From an uncultured Duncaniella sp. (GTDB taxonomy: Bacteria > Bacteroidota > Bacteroidia > Bacteroidales > Muribaculaceae): a stretch of DNA of 64,000 bases. A program made the position numbers and the translations under genes. The notes under the pieces are model-generated. The model did no database searches. It was not told the DNA's origin and saw only the letters and a program-made list of their open reading frames with translations. This document shows, piece by piece, positions 1-7,942 of the stretch. Location: positions 1 to 64,000 of the forward strand of contig NZ_CAJTQC010000015.1 of NCBI RefSeq assembly GCF_910578445.1, given 5' to 3'. Position 1 is the first letter of the stretch. Each line of letters begins with the position of its first letter.

Positions 1-477
1 AAATCGAAAGGAGAGGGCTATGTCCCTTTCCGATACCCCAACGGAGATACCGGAAAGGAACTGCTTATCCGGTCACGCTATCTGCTGTTTAAATCAGCCG
101 ACAACTGGACTGAACGTCAGAAACAGCGGGCAGCGATATTATTTGAGGAATATCCTGATATAAAGAAGGCATATGGACTTTGCCACTCCCTGAGGATGAT
201 CTTCTCGAAAAACACAATCAAGGATGTCGCCCGTCTGTCCATGGCACGATGGTACAACAAGGTCGAAGAGGCCGGTTTTCATTCTTTCAACGTCATTGCC
301 ACGACATTCTACGAACATTACGATGAGATCCTTAACTTCTACAATAACAGGGCCTCAAATGCCATGGCCGAATCTTTCAATGCTAAAATAAAACTCTTTC
401 GTGCAAATCTCAGAGGCGTTATGGATAAGAAGTTCTTCCTTTTCCGTATTGCAAACCTTTATGCTTATCCCCACTGA
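1..477 (+). CDS. ISL3-type transposase, C-terminal part (cut by window edge)
   Basis: The reading frame is open from base 1 to a TGA at 475-477, giving the last 158 residues of a DDE transposase; the start lies outside the window. The text RSRYLLFKSADNWTERQ, then EEYPDIKKAYGLCHSLR and later NNRASNAMAESFNAKIK, resembles the C-terminal half of transposases of the ISL3/IS1096 type found in Bacteroidales. In that family the glutamate of the AES.N motif (about residue 124 here) is the last catalytic acidic residue. No frameshift is visible in the part seen. The right end of the element should lie shortly after the stop, but its inverted repeat cannot be defined without the left end. Whether the element is intact is unknown. 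Confidence 0.8.
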   Translation, partial: KSKGEGYVPFRYPNGDTGKELLIRSRYLLFKSADNWTERQKQRAAILFEEYPDIKKAYGLCHSLRMIFSKNTIKDVARLSMARWYNKVEEAGFHSFNVIATTFYEHYDEILNFYNNRASNAMAESFNAKIKLFRANLRGVMDKKFFLFRIANLYAYPH

Positions 478-520
478 TTTTCTACTGACCCATTATACCC
501 GGTTTGGATTAAATGAAAAA

Positions 521-558
521 AAAGAAGAGGAATAGAACTGTCTCTATTCCTCTTCTTT
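521..558 (-). terminator. Terminator of the tRNA-Val pair
   Basis: A perfect 16-bp stem (521-536 with 543-558, six-base loop) is followed on the minus strand by a run of eight T. The inner end of the stem reaches into the encoded CCA of the tRNA ending at 558, so the hairpin starts directly at the tRNA 3' end. It would also block read-through towards the transposase. Confidence 0.8.
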
Positions 559-635
559 GGTGGGCGCTGAGGGATTCGAACCCCCGACCCTCTGCTTGTA
601 AGGCAGACGCTCTGAACCAGCTGAGCTAAGCGCCC
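558..635 (-). tRNA. tRNA-Val (anticodon TAC)
   Basis: Reading the minus strand, a 75-nt cloverleaf folds at 561-635. The acceptor stem is GGGCGCT/AGCGCCC, the D arm begins AGCTC, the anticodon stem TCTGC/GCAGA encloses loop CTTACAA with anticodon TAC, and the T arm contains GTTCGAAT. The discriminator A at 561 is followed by a genome-encoded CCA (558-560 on the plus strand read TGG). It decodes GUA and other GUN valine codons. An identical copy lies 78 bases upstream in transcription order, so the two are probably co-transcribed. Confidence 0.95.
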
Positions 636-712
636 CTTGAAAAATGATTTTTGGAAGAATCAAGGGCTTTCTTCCGCGATTGGTTTAAATCTAAAAGCGA
701 GATAGGTTTCTT

Positions 713-790
713 TGGTGGGCGCTGAGGGATTCGAACCCCCGACCCTCTGCTTGTAAGGCAGACGCTCTGAACCAGCTGAGCTAAGCGCCC
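713..790 (-). tRNA. tRNA-Val (anticodon TAC), second identical copy
   Basis: The 75-nt gene at 716-790 with encoded CCA at 713-715 is identical in sequence to the tRNA at 558-635: same acceptor stem, anticodon TAC and T arm. As the upstream member on the minus strand it would be transcribed first, with the spacer 636-712 removed during processing. The pair ends at the hairpin at 521-558. Confidence 0.95.
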
Positions 791-901
791 TTTCTCGCTT
801 AAAGCGTTGCAAAGTTAGGCATGATTTTTGGATTGTGCAAATTTTTTGGAGACTTTTTTTAATATTTTTTGAAAAAAGTGGAAAAAAGCCGAAAAATGAC
901 C

Positions 902-1705
902 TCATTGTTGAGCTTGGGAAGCTGCTTCAACGGCAGCAGCCTGCTCTTGAAGCAATTTTTCTTTATTGAAAATATATGTAGCGCTATGTATTTTACCAGA
1001 CCGGAAATTGATTATTTTTTCAGGATTAATCGGGAGTGCACAATAGCGGGTTTCAAAATGTAGGTGCGGGCCTGTTGAGTTTCCGCTCGATCCGCCGATG
1101 GCTATAGGGTCACCGGCTTTAAGTGTTGTCGTGGGGACTACTGTTATAGAATCAAGATGGGCGTATAAAGTCTGCAGGCCGTTGGGGTGGCTCATTATAA
1201 TATAATAGCCATATCCGCGTTTGTCATAGCCTGTCGTTGCGACAGAGCCCGGGAACGCGGCACGTATGATGTCGCCCCTTCTGATGCCGATATCGATGCC
1301 TCTGTGCATGCGGATTGTCTTGCGCTTGGATTTGCGTTTGCGTTTGCGAGGCCCGAAAACAGATGTGATAGGACCTCTTGCCGGCATGACAAATTCGCTT
1401 ACGTTTATATGCACATCGCTGTCAGGAGCTTTCCCTTTACTGAATAGGGCGCCTGCTTTATTAAAGCCGATGAAGCCGGAATCAAAGAGGCTTCCCATGT
1501 AGTCGAGGGTTGTATTCAGAACCTGTGTGTCCTGCTGCGTGACAGATTCAGTCATGGCTGAAATTATTTTGTCAAAATCAGACGGCTGGAGAGGGATGGT
1601 GTCGGTGACGACGGTGTCATTCCCAAATACTACAATATCAGCGCTCGCAACCGGTGTGGCTGCGAGCGTGATAAGTAATAGTGAAGATTGAAGATTCAAG
1701 TTCAC
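902..1705 (-). CDS. Secreted M23 (LytM-type) metallopeptidase
   Basis: 267 residues. An N-terminal signal peptide (about 1-22, hydrophobic LLLITLAATPVASA) precedes an uncharacterised stretch. A C-terminal M23 domain (about 108-235) has the zinc-binding set H134 and D138 in HRGID, and H214 and H216 in HLHFE, plus YAHLD at 181-185. Such enzymes cut peptide cross-bridges of peptidoglycan in the periplasm. An unusual very basic run (KRKRKSKRK, 121-129) sits between the usual FG.R and HxGID motifs. The gene is last in a minus-strand run with the Wzz-like and SLBB export genes (25-base gap upstream), so it may open the wall for envelope assembly or simply share the transcript. All catalytic ligands are present, so it is probably active. 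Confidence 0.9.
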   Translation of the reverse strand: MNLNLQSSLLLITLAATPVASADIVVFGNDTVVTDTIPLQPSDFDKIISAMTESVTQQDTQVLNTTLDYMGSLFDSGFIGFNKAGALFSKGKAPDSDVHINVSEFVMPARGPITSVFGPRKRKRKSKRKTIRMHRGIDIGIRRGDIIRAAFPGSVATTGYDKRGYGYYIIMSHPNGLQTLYAHLDSITVVPTTTLKAGDPIAIGGSSGNSTGPHLHFETRYCALPINPEKIINFRSGKIHSATYIFNKEKLLQEQAAAVEAASQAQQ

Positions 1706-1730
1706 GATTATAGATGTGTGATGCGGGATG

Positions 1731-2843
1731 TTATTGCGTGATGATTTTCTTTACCGAATCAATAGTGTCGGAGAAAAGTATCTTGGCACAAGCCATGACC
1801 GCTCCAAGGAATACGAATCCGATAAGAATCATTGGCTTTGACGGCTTTGACGGTTTGATGGGGACTGTAGCCGGCTCGACTGTAGCATAAACCGGTGTTG
1901 TCTCCTGAACCTTGGCCTTGGCCATCTGAAGTTGCTGTGAAGTCTGGTTGAACAGGCTGAACGCAAGATTAGCTTCGTTTGTAAGACGTTCACGGGTGAC
2001 TTGAGCCGAATGGAGGCTAAGGCCTTGGTTGCGGTCAAGGTAGTCGGCAAGGCGTTGCTGAGCATCGTAATAGTCTTTGCGAGCCTCCTCGTTAAGCTGG
2101 TTGGCATATGCGAGATCCTGACGAGCCTTTGATGTTCTATAGTCGGTGATGAAGGCCTGAAGGTGTGCAGCCACAGTGTCGGCAAGCAGAGCCGATACAA
2201 GCGGATTCTGCATGGTTACAGAAATTGTGTTCACGCCTGTCTCTTCATCATAAGAACACACGATGCGTTCTGCCAGAGCTTCTTTGACTTCCTGCTGGTC
2301 TTTTGTCAGGCGGAATGGATTGGTTTTGCCGTCTCCTCCCTCCTCTTCATCACGGAAGAATGAAACTACTCCTCCGATAGCTTTAATTGGAAGGCTGAAA
2401 AGATAGCCCCACCATGTACCGGATGTGTGATCCTCTATATAGGAATATACGGTATAGGTGGAATCGGTCTTGCTTTCTGTCACAGGTACGTCAAAAAGCC
2501 CTACAAGAAATGGACCTGAAGACAATACATCAGGATAGAGCGGAGGCATAACGGCATCTGCGCCTGCACTTGCGCTGTTGAGATTGATGCCGGCCATTGC
2601 TGCAAGGGAGCCCAGTTTTCCTGCTCCTCCTGTGGCGTTTCCGCTAAGTTCCGGCGCTATTTTGATGGTCGTAGTGTATTCTTTGGGTATGCTGAAGGCT
2701 ACTACAAGTCCGACAATAGCTCCAATTCCTGCATATTTAAATATGGTACGACGTGATTTCCACAATTTCGCAGCGATTTCAAGGAGATCTATTTCTTCTT
2801 CGTCGTGATCGGTGCGAACAAGCGCATCATTTTCATTGCTCAT
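1731..2843 (-). CDS. Wzz-type chain-length determinant / polysaccharide co-polymerase
   Basis: 370 residues in the Wzz/FepE layout. A short cytoplasmic N-terminus leads into a transmembrane helix at about 37-54 (YAGIGAIVGLVVAFSI). A long periplasmic region follows, with a helical coiled-coil-rich part at about 220-310, and then a proline-rich stretch (PIKPSKPSKP) directly before the C-terminal transmembrane helix. This proline-rich second membrane segment is a hallmark of the family. No tyrosine kinase domain is attached. Wzz proteins set the length of O-antigen or capsule chains together with an outer-membrane export channel, here encoded 30 bases upstream. No glycosyltransferases or Wzx/Wzy lie nearby in the window, so the polysaccharide itself is unknown. 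Confidence 0.88.
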   Translation of the reverse strand: MSNENDALVRTDHDEEEIDLLEIAAKLWKSRRTIFKYAGIGAIVGLVVAFSIPKEYTTTIKIAPELSGNATGGAGKLGSLAAMAGINLNSASAGADAVMPPLYPDVLSSGPFLVGLFDVPVTESKTDSTYTVYSYIEDHTSGTWWGYLFSLPIKAIGGVVSFFRDEEEGGDGKTNPFRLTKDQQEVKEALAERIVCSYDEETGVNTISVTMQNPLVSALLADTVAAHLQAFITDYRTSKARQDLAYANQLNEEARKDYYDAQQRLADYLDRNQGLSLHSAQVTRERLTNEANLAFSLFNQTSQQLQMAKAKVQETTPVYATVEPATVPIKPSKPSKPMILIGFVFLGAVMACAKILFSDTIDSVKKIITQ

Positions 2844-2873
2844 AATATAATTGGATAATGAGAGGTGGAAATT

Positions 2874-5273
2874 TTATTTAAACATAGTCGCGACTGCTGC
2901 ACTCATTGTGCCGAGCGAGCCGAGTGTCGATGCGATTGCGAGAGCCTTTGTCCAGTCGAATCCCTGCTTGTCGGGTTTCGACGGGATGATAATCTGGCAT
3001 CCGGGTTCGATTGGTGTATTCTTTTTTGCTCGTGCAACCATACCGTTCATATATACAATGAAGGCTCTTTTCTTATTGGCGCGGTCGCCATAACCACCGG
3101 CAAGGTTGATATAGTCCTTGATTTTTAGTCCCGGCTTGTAGGTAACGGTATTTGGAACCATCACATCGCCTGAAATCTTTACTGTACTTATCTGTTCCGG
3201 GACGAATAGGCGGTCATCGGCGCGGAGCACAATGTCGTCGTTGCTGCCGGGATTTGCAAGAGCTTTTTCAAGGTCGATACCGACAGAGTAGTAATCTGAA
3301 ACCTGAAGTTTACCGATTGAGATAGAGTCTTCACCGGCCGAGCCTCTTGCAAGGCGCAGTGTCTCGTCGCGAGCGACTTTTTCTTCTTCGGTCATCTTAC
3401 GCATGAGGCTTGCTCCACGAACATATGCCTCAGCAGTGAGGCCGCCGGCACGCTTTATGAAGCTGCTGATGCGTTCGTTGCGTTCCTGAAGTACATATCC
3501 GCCGGCAAATGTCACTTCGCCTGCGATTTGAATGAACTGCTGCGGAACATAGTTGGGGCTGCGGCGAACTTCAACAATGTCGTAAGGCTGGAGAACAAAC
3601 TCGTTGTCATCGCCAAGAAGCAGGCCGTCTTTCAGCGAGAATGTATATGTACGTGCGATTTGAGCGTCAGAAGTAACCGACATGGGGTCGATAATTCGGC
3701 GTGACACATCAACTTTGGCATACGATGCGCCTTCGAGAAGACCGCCTGCTGTGAGAATGAGGTCCTCGATAGAGGTGTTTTCGGCATAGGGATATGTGCC
3801 GGGGTTTGCTACGCTACCTCTGATAGAGAATCCTCCACGGTCGAAGATTTCTCTTACGCTTGAAATGATAAGCACGTCATTGCGCTTAAGAGTCACGTCG
3901 GGTGCGGTTCCGTTCAGGATAGCTCCGAGGTCTACTGATTCGGCGACCAGTGTCAGGTCGGGAGCTTCGCGATAGAGCATCGCACGAGAGGTGTAAGCGT
4001 CTTCGGCAAGTCCATCGGCGCTGCGGATGAGGTCGCGGATTGTGGAGATGCCTGAACCGAGCGAGAAGAGGCCGGGACGCATCGCTGCACCACGGAGTTC
4101 AACCTGATTGCTGTAGCGGTCAAGGATAGTTCCGACGGTTACGATGTCGCCGTCTGTAAGGCGGTAGCTGTCATATTCAGCTTGAGCGATGTTGTAGAGT
4201 TCCTTCTCTTTTCCTGACTGGCGGGCTACGCGTACCATTTCAGTATAAGCGTCGCCTGAGAAGCCTCCGGCAAATTCGATTGCTTTGCCAAGGGTTTCAG
4301 ACGGCTTTAGCTCATAGAACATCGGACGCTTGACATTGCCTGTTACGTTTACCAACTGGGTATAGGGCGGAACCATGATGATGTCGCCTTCCTGCAGGCG
4401 GATGTTGCCTTTCTGATTGCCGTTGAACAGGAAGTCATAGATGTCGACATCTGCGACCTTGCGGCCGTTGCGGCGCACTTCGACGTTACGGAGTGAACCG
4501 ATGTCGTTGATGCCGCCGGCGTTATAGAGCGCATGGAAGACTGTCGAGAACGGAGAGAGGCGATATGTGCCGGGGGTTGAAACCTCACCCATGATGTTTA
4601 CCTGAATGGTTCGCATCTGGCCAAGTGTCACGGCGATATCGGTCGCTTCGTTGTCAACTCCTGAATATTTCGATGAGAAGGCCGAGCGGATATGATCGTT
4701 TGCCTGATTGATTGTCATGCCGTTCAGGTAGATCGGGCCGAGCTGGGCGATCATAATGCTTCCTTCAGGTGAAATAGTGCGGCGGAGGTGGTCCTCGCTG
4801 ACACCCCAGATGTCAATCACGACCTCGTCGCCCGGGCCAAGGCGGTAGTCCTGCGGTGTGGCTACGTTTTCGTTCGGCTCAAAGGTCAGGTTTCTTGAAT
4901 TGAACACCTTGTGGCCGAATATTTTGCTTACGCTGGTCGGCTCTGATGCGTTTGCTTCGGGATTCTGGATTACATCCTCGAACACCACGCTTGTCTCTCC
5001 GGTAGTGCGTTGAGCGCGTGAGCGGCCTTCGCCTGCTGTGACTGGTTGGTCGCCGGTCTCAAGAGTGCCGGCGTCATACTTGGCTTTGAGGCGCTTCACC
5101 TGTTCGGGTGTGACACCTTTGGCAACGAGTTCGTGCCCAATCTGCTGCTCTGATTTGCCGAGGGCCATTTGTGCCTTGACATATTGAACTACTTGGTCGT
5201 CGGTCATAGCCGCCGAAGCCCACATAGCCCCGGCAAGCATAAGCAACGTAAAAAGAAAAGGTTTGATTTTCAT
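2874..5273 (-). CDS. SLBB-repeat polysaccharide export protein (Wza-like)
   Basis: About 799 residues from the ATG at 5273, which begins a good signal peptide (MKIKPFLFTLLMLAGAMWASA). An ATG ten codons upstream (5303) would put a polar stretch before the signal and is less likely. A polysaccharide export domain is seen around YRLGPGDEVVIDIWG. It is followed by about six SLBB-like units, each starting with a G.V..PG-type strand: GEVSTPGTYRL, GNVKRPMFYEL, GAAMRPGLFSL, GSVANPGTYPY, GEVTFAGGYVL and GDVMVPNTVTY. There is no lipobox cysteine, unlike classical Wza. Such proteins form the outer-membrane and periplasmic conduit for capsule or exopolysaccharide. It is the first gene of the export unit, with a promoter at 5341-5371. 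Confidence 0.9.
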   Translation of the reverse strand: MKIKPFLFTLLMLAGAMWASAAMTDDQVVQYVKAQMALGKSEQQIGHELVAKGVTPEQVKRLKAKYDAGTLETGDQPVTAGEGRSRAQRTTGETSVVFEDVIQNPEANASEPTSVSKIFGHKVFNSRNLTFEPNENVATPQDYRLGPGDEVVIDIWGVSEDHLRRTISPEGSIMIAQLGPIYLNGMTINQANDHIRSAFSSKYSGVDNEATDIAVTLGQMRTIQVNIMGEVSTPGTYRLSPFSTVFHALYNAGGINDIGSLRNVEVRRNGRKVADVDIYDFLFNGNQKGNIRLQEGDIIMVPPYTQLVNVTGNVKRPMFYELKPSETLGKAIEFAGGFSGDAYTEMVRVARQSGKEKELYNIAQAEYDSYRLTDGDIVTVGTILDRYSNQVELRGAAMRPGLFSLGSGISTIRDLIRSADGLAEDAYTSRAMLYREAPDLTLVAESVDLGAILNGTAPDVTLKRNDVLIISSVREIFDRGGFSIRGSVANPGTYPYAENTSIEDLILTAGGLLEGASYAKVDVSRRIIDPMSVTSDAQIARTYTFSLKDGLLLGDDNEFVLQPYDIVEVRRSPNYVPQQFIQIAGEVTFAGGYVLQERNERISSFIKRAGGLTAEAYVRGASLMRKMTEEEKVARDETLRLARGSAGEDSISIGKLQVSDYYSVGIDLEKALANPGSNDDIVLRADDRLFVPEQISTVKISGDVMVPNTVTYKPGLKIKDYINLAGGYGDRANKKRAFIVYMNGMVARAKKNTPIEPGCQIIIPSKPDKQGFDWTKALAIASTLGSLGTMSAAVATMFK

Positions 5274-5340
5274 AAGGTTGTTGTTGTGTAAATAACCCCC
5301 CATATAGCTGCATTGCGCGTTAAGGGATGCAAATTTGGTG

Positions 5341-5371
5341 CAAAGATAGTAATTTTCAATGTTTTATACAA
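5341..5371 (-). promoter_or_regulatory. Promoter of the polysaccharide export unit
   Basis: On the minus strand a perfect Bacteroidetes -7 element TATCTTTG (plus 5341-5348) lies 20 bases downstream of a TTG -33 element (plus 5369-5371). The start codon at 5273 would give a leader of roughly 60-65 bases. Most of the rest of the 294-base gap 5274-5567 is AT-rich and without recognisable genes. Confidence 0.65.
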
Positions 5372-5540
5372 TAGTTCTACGAGTAAACTATTTTATAAAA
5401 ATTTAACTCGTCGAGGGTACGCTTCGGCCTGTCGTGATAGATGGAGGTCGATTGCGAAATTAATGTTTAAAATATGTTAAACAAACTTCGTCCCGATTAA
5501 ATTTTCGCATGTCTATGAACGTGATTACTGAATAAATTAT

Positions 5541-5548
5541 TACTTTTG
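5541..5548 (+). promoter_or_regulatory. -7 element before the coiled-coil/zapA genes
   Basis: TACTTTTG matches the Bacteroidetes TAnnTTTG consensus exactly and lies 19 bases before the ATG at 5568. No TTG is seen at the expected -33 distance, so the assignment rests on one element and position. Confidence 0.55.
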
Positions 5549-5567
5549 TGTGAAAATTTAGACAAGC

Positions 5568-5861
5568 ATGGCTGCCAACCTTCAAGAAAGAATAAATAAG
5601 ATAGAGGCCAAAGCAGCCCTGATGGTTGAACGCTACGGCCACATGCGCGGTGCTCTTGCCGATGCGCTTAAGCGCATTGACGACCTTGAGGCTGTGATTG
5701 CCCGGCAGAAACGGGAGCTTCAGGAACGTGACCGGCAGATAGAATATCTGAAAGTAGCGTCAGTTCTCACCCCTGACCATCGCGACGTTGAAGCCACACG
5801 TGCCGTGCTTGCTGAATTAGTGCGCGAAATCGACAAGTGCATCAACCAGTTAAGCCTTTGA
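5568..5861 (+). CDS. Small coiled-coil protein encoded before ZapA
   Basis: 97 residues, almost entirely helical and charged, with heptad-like spacing between about residues 5 and 65 (for example IDDLEAVIARQKRELQERDRQIEYLK). It has no signal peptide or membrane segment and is cytoplasmic. Its stop codon overlaps the zapA start (TGATG, 5859-5863), which implies translational coupling. A short coiled-coil partner directly next to ZapA suggests a role at the Z-ring, by analogy with the ZapA-ZapB pair. That role is inference from context; there is no sequence motif that proves homology to ZapB. Confidence 0.8.
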   Translation: MAANLQERINKIEAKAALMVERYGHMRGALADALKRIDDLEAVIARQKRELQERDRQIEYLKVASVLTPDHRDVEATRAVLAELVREIDKCINQLSL

Positions 5862-6190
5862 TGACTGATAAGATTCTTAATATATCAATCCGTATAGCCG
5901 ACCAACCTCGCATGCAGCTGCGCATTCCCGCCAGTCAGGAGGAGGTGGTCAGACGGGCCGAAGCCAATATCAATGAGTTATGGCGGAAGTGGTCTGCTAT
6001 GGATGATTTCAAAGACAAGTCCTCTTCTGAGATACTTGCGATGGTGACATTCAGGTTTGCCCAGCTTTATTTCAGTGCGATGGAAATGTCGGATAGGGTT
6101 GACAAAACCTTATCCGGACTGGAAAAAAGCCTCGACAAGATGCTTTTTGAACTCACTCCCGACAGTGGCAATGTGGCAAGAGTGCCTTAG
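5861..6190 (+). CDS. zapA: Cell division protein ZapA
   Basis: 109 residues from the ATG at 5861, chosen because it overlaps the preceding stop (TGATG) and starts the conserved ZapA strand (ILNISIRIADQPRMQLRIP). An in-frame ATG at 5837 inside the upstream gene is less likely. The N-terminal beta part is followed by the long C-terminal helix typical of ZapA (EEVVRRAEANINELW, then the AMVTFRFAQLYFSAMEM region). ZapA binds FtsZ filaments and promotes their bundling at midcell. It is followed by a 196-base gap holding a candidate 6S RNA and then rny. Confidence 0.9.
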   Translation: MTDKILNISIRIADQPRMQLRIPASQEEVVRRAEANINELWRKWSAMDDFKDKSSSEILAMVTFRFAQLYFSAMEMSDRVDKTLSGLEKSLDKMLFELTPDSGNVARVP

Positions 6191-6194
6191 TAAC

Positions 6195-6352
6195 CTCTGT
6201 TGGCCTAAACTACGATAAAAGGGGATTCTGTTTTGGCAGTTCCCTTGCTGAAAAGACGAATTCACGCACGCTCAACACTCTTTGAGGCTGTCATCACACT
6301 GCGGGATGCCGCGGTAGGGAGAAGCCGGGTGTATGGCCGTGCTTTTTATTTA
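6195..6352 (+). ncRNA. ssrS: Candidate 6S RNA (between zapA and rny)
   Basis: The 196-base gap between zapA and rny contains no plausible gene but folds as a long rod. GGCAGTTCCCT (6235-6245) pairs with AGGGAGAAGCC (6316-6326) with two internal mismatches. An apical hairpin CTCAA/TTGAG lies at 6271-6286. A small hairpin GCGG/CCGC (6301-6312) sits on the 3' side of what would be the central bubble, as in 6S RNA. GGCC at 6202-6205 and 6335-6338 could close the molecule, but this outer stem is weak. A T-rich stretch follows at 6342-6349. In gammaproteobacteria ssrS lies just after zapA, which supports the call. The ends are approximate. 6S RNA binds the RNA polymerase holoenzyme and mimics an open promoter. 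Confidence 0.5.
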
Positions 6353-6386
6353 TATTATCACATATTTTATTCCGTATTCCTAACTT

Positions 6387-7928
6387 ATGGATATATTATT
6401 CTACATTTGTGCGGCGCTCATCGGAGCGGCCATCGGAATTGCGATAATGGTCGCTGTGCAGCGTGCCACAGCCCGCTCTCGCGCCAAGACTATAATCGAC
6501 GATGCCAACCGTGAAGCCGAGGTCATCATGAAAGACAAGCTTCTCGAAGCTCGTGAGCAGGAACTGAAAATCAAGACTGAGGCCGAAAAGCAGGCCAATC
6601 AGCGTCTTTCCCGCATACAGAGCGAAGAGTCCAAAATCAAGCAGCGTCAGGCTCAGCTCAATCAGCAGCAGAGCGAAAACGCACGTGCACGAAACGAAAA
6701 CGAACAGACCCGTCAGAATCTTGAGGCCCAGATGGTGGTGGTCGAGCAGCGCAAGGAAGAACTTGACCGTCTGCGCCGCACTGCTCAGGACACTCTTGAA
6801 CACATCTCCGGGCTTTCAAGCGAGGAGGCAAAGGAAAAGCTCATCGATTCGCTTAAGGACGAAGCCAAAACTGCCGCAAGCGCCTATATCAATGATATAA
6901 TGGACGAGGCAAAGATGACTGCCAACAAGGAGGCGAAACGCATTGTGGTCCAGTCGATTCAGCGCCTTGCAACCGAAACGGCGATTGAAAATTCTGTTAC
7001 GGTTTTCCACATCGACAGCGACGAGATCAAAGGCCGCATCATCGGTCGCGAGGGTCGTAATATCCGTGCTCTTGAAGCCGCTACAGGTATCGAAATTATT
7101 GTAGACGATACCCCCGAAGCCATCGTGCTGTCTGGTTTCGACCCCGTCCGCAGAGAGATTGCCCGCCTTGCGCTCCATCAGCTTGTGGCTGACGGCCGCA
7201 TACATCCCGCTCGTATTGAAGAAGTGGTGGCCAAAGTGCGCAAGCAGATAGAGGAAGAGATTGTCGAGACAGGTAAGCGTACGGCTATCGACCTTGGTAT
7301 CCACGGCCTCCATCCCGATCTTATCCGTATGGTCGGCAAGATGAAATATCGTTCAAGCTACGGCCAGAACCTTCTTCAGCACTCGCGCGAGACAGCAAAC
7401 CTCTGTGCAATCATGGCTTCCGAGCTTGGCCTCAATCCGAAGAAGGCCCGTCGTGCAGGACTGCTCCACGACATAGGCAAAGTTCCCGACGAAGAGCCCG
7501 AGCTGCCCCATGCACTCCTGGGCATGAAACTTGCCGAAAAATATAAGGAGAAACCCGAGATTTGCAACGCCATCGGTGCTCACCACGACGAAATCGAGCA
7601 GACATCGCTTCTTGCACCAATCGTTCAGGTGTGTGATGCCATTTCAGGTGCGCGTCCCGGCGCACGCCGTGAAATTGTCGAGGCCTATATCAAGCGCCTT
7701 AACGATCTTGAACAGCTCGCTCTGTCATATCCCGGTGTAATCAAGACCTATGCAATTCAGGCCGGTCGTGAACTGCGTGTGATTGTAGGAGCCGACAAGA
7801 TTGATGATGTCGAGACCGAAAAACTCTCGAGCGAGATTGCGCGCCGCATTCAGGACGAGATGACATATCCCGGACAGGTCAAAATCACCGTCATCCGCGA
7901 GACCCGCTCCGTCAGCTTTGCTAAGTAA
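6387..7928 (+). CDS. rny: Ribonuclease Y
   Basis: 513 residues, normal length for RNase Y. The domains are an N-terminal membrane anchor (about 4-26), a long charged coiled coil (about 30-190, rich in E, Q and R), a KH domain with GRIIGREGRNIRALE (about 210-270), and an HD domain with HSRET and LLHDIGKVPDEE whose H and D ligands are intact (about 330-425). It is a membrane-bound endonuclease that starts mRNA turnover. It begins the run rny-ricT-gldH, and 14 bases separate it from ricT. In other bacteria Ric proteins modulate RNase Y, so the adjacency is functionally suggestive. Confidence 0.97.
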   Translation: MDILFYICAALIGAAIGIAIMVAVQRATARSRAKTIIDDANREAEVIMKDKLLEAREQELKIKTEAEKQANQRLSRIQSEESKIKQRQAQLNQQQSENARARNENEQTRQNLEAQMVVVEQRKEELDRLRRTAQDTLEHISGLSSEEAKEKLIDSLKDEAKTAASAYINDIMDEAKMTANKEAKRIVVQSIQRLATETAIENSVTVFHIDSDEIKGRIIGREGRNIRALEAATGIEIIVDDTPEAIVLSGFDPVRREIARLALHQLVADGRIHPARIEEVVAKVRKQIEEEIVETGKRTAIDLGIHGLHPDLIRMVGKMKYRSSYGQNLLQHSRETANLCAIMASELGLNPKKARRAGLLHDIGKVPDEEPELPHALLGMKLAEKYKEKPEICNAIGAHHDEIEQTSLLAPIVQVCDAISGARPGARREIVEAYIKRLNDLEQLALSYPGVIKTYAIQAGRELRVIVGADKIDDVETEKLSSEIARRIQDEMTYPGQVKITVIRETRSVSFAK

Positions 7929-7942
7929 GGAGGGCTTGCGTA

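Noticed and set aside
5273..5303. Upstream ATG of the SLBB export protein
   Set aside because: It would add ten polar residues before an otherwise good signal peptide.
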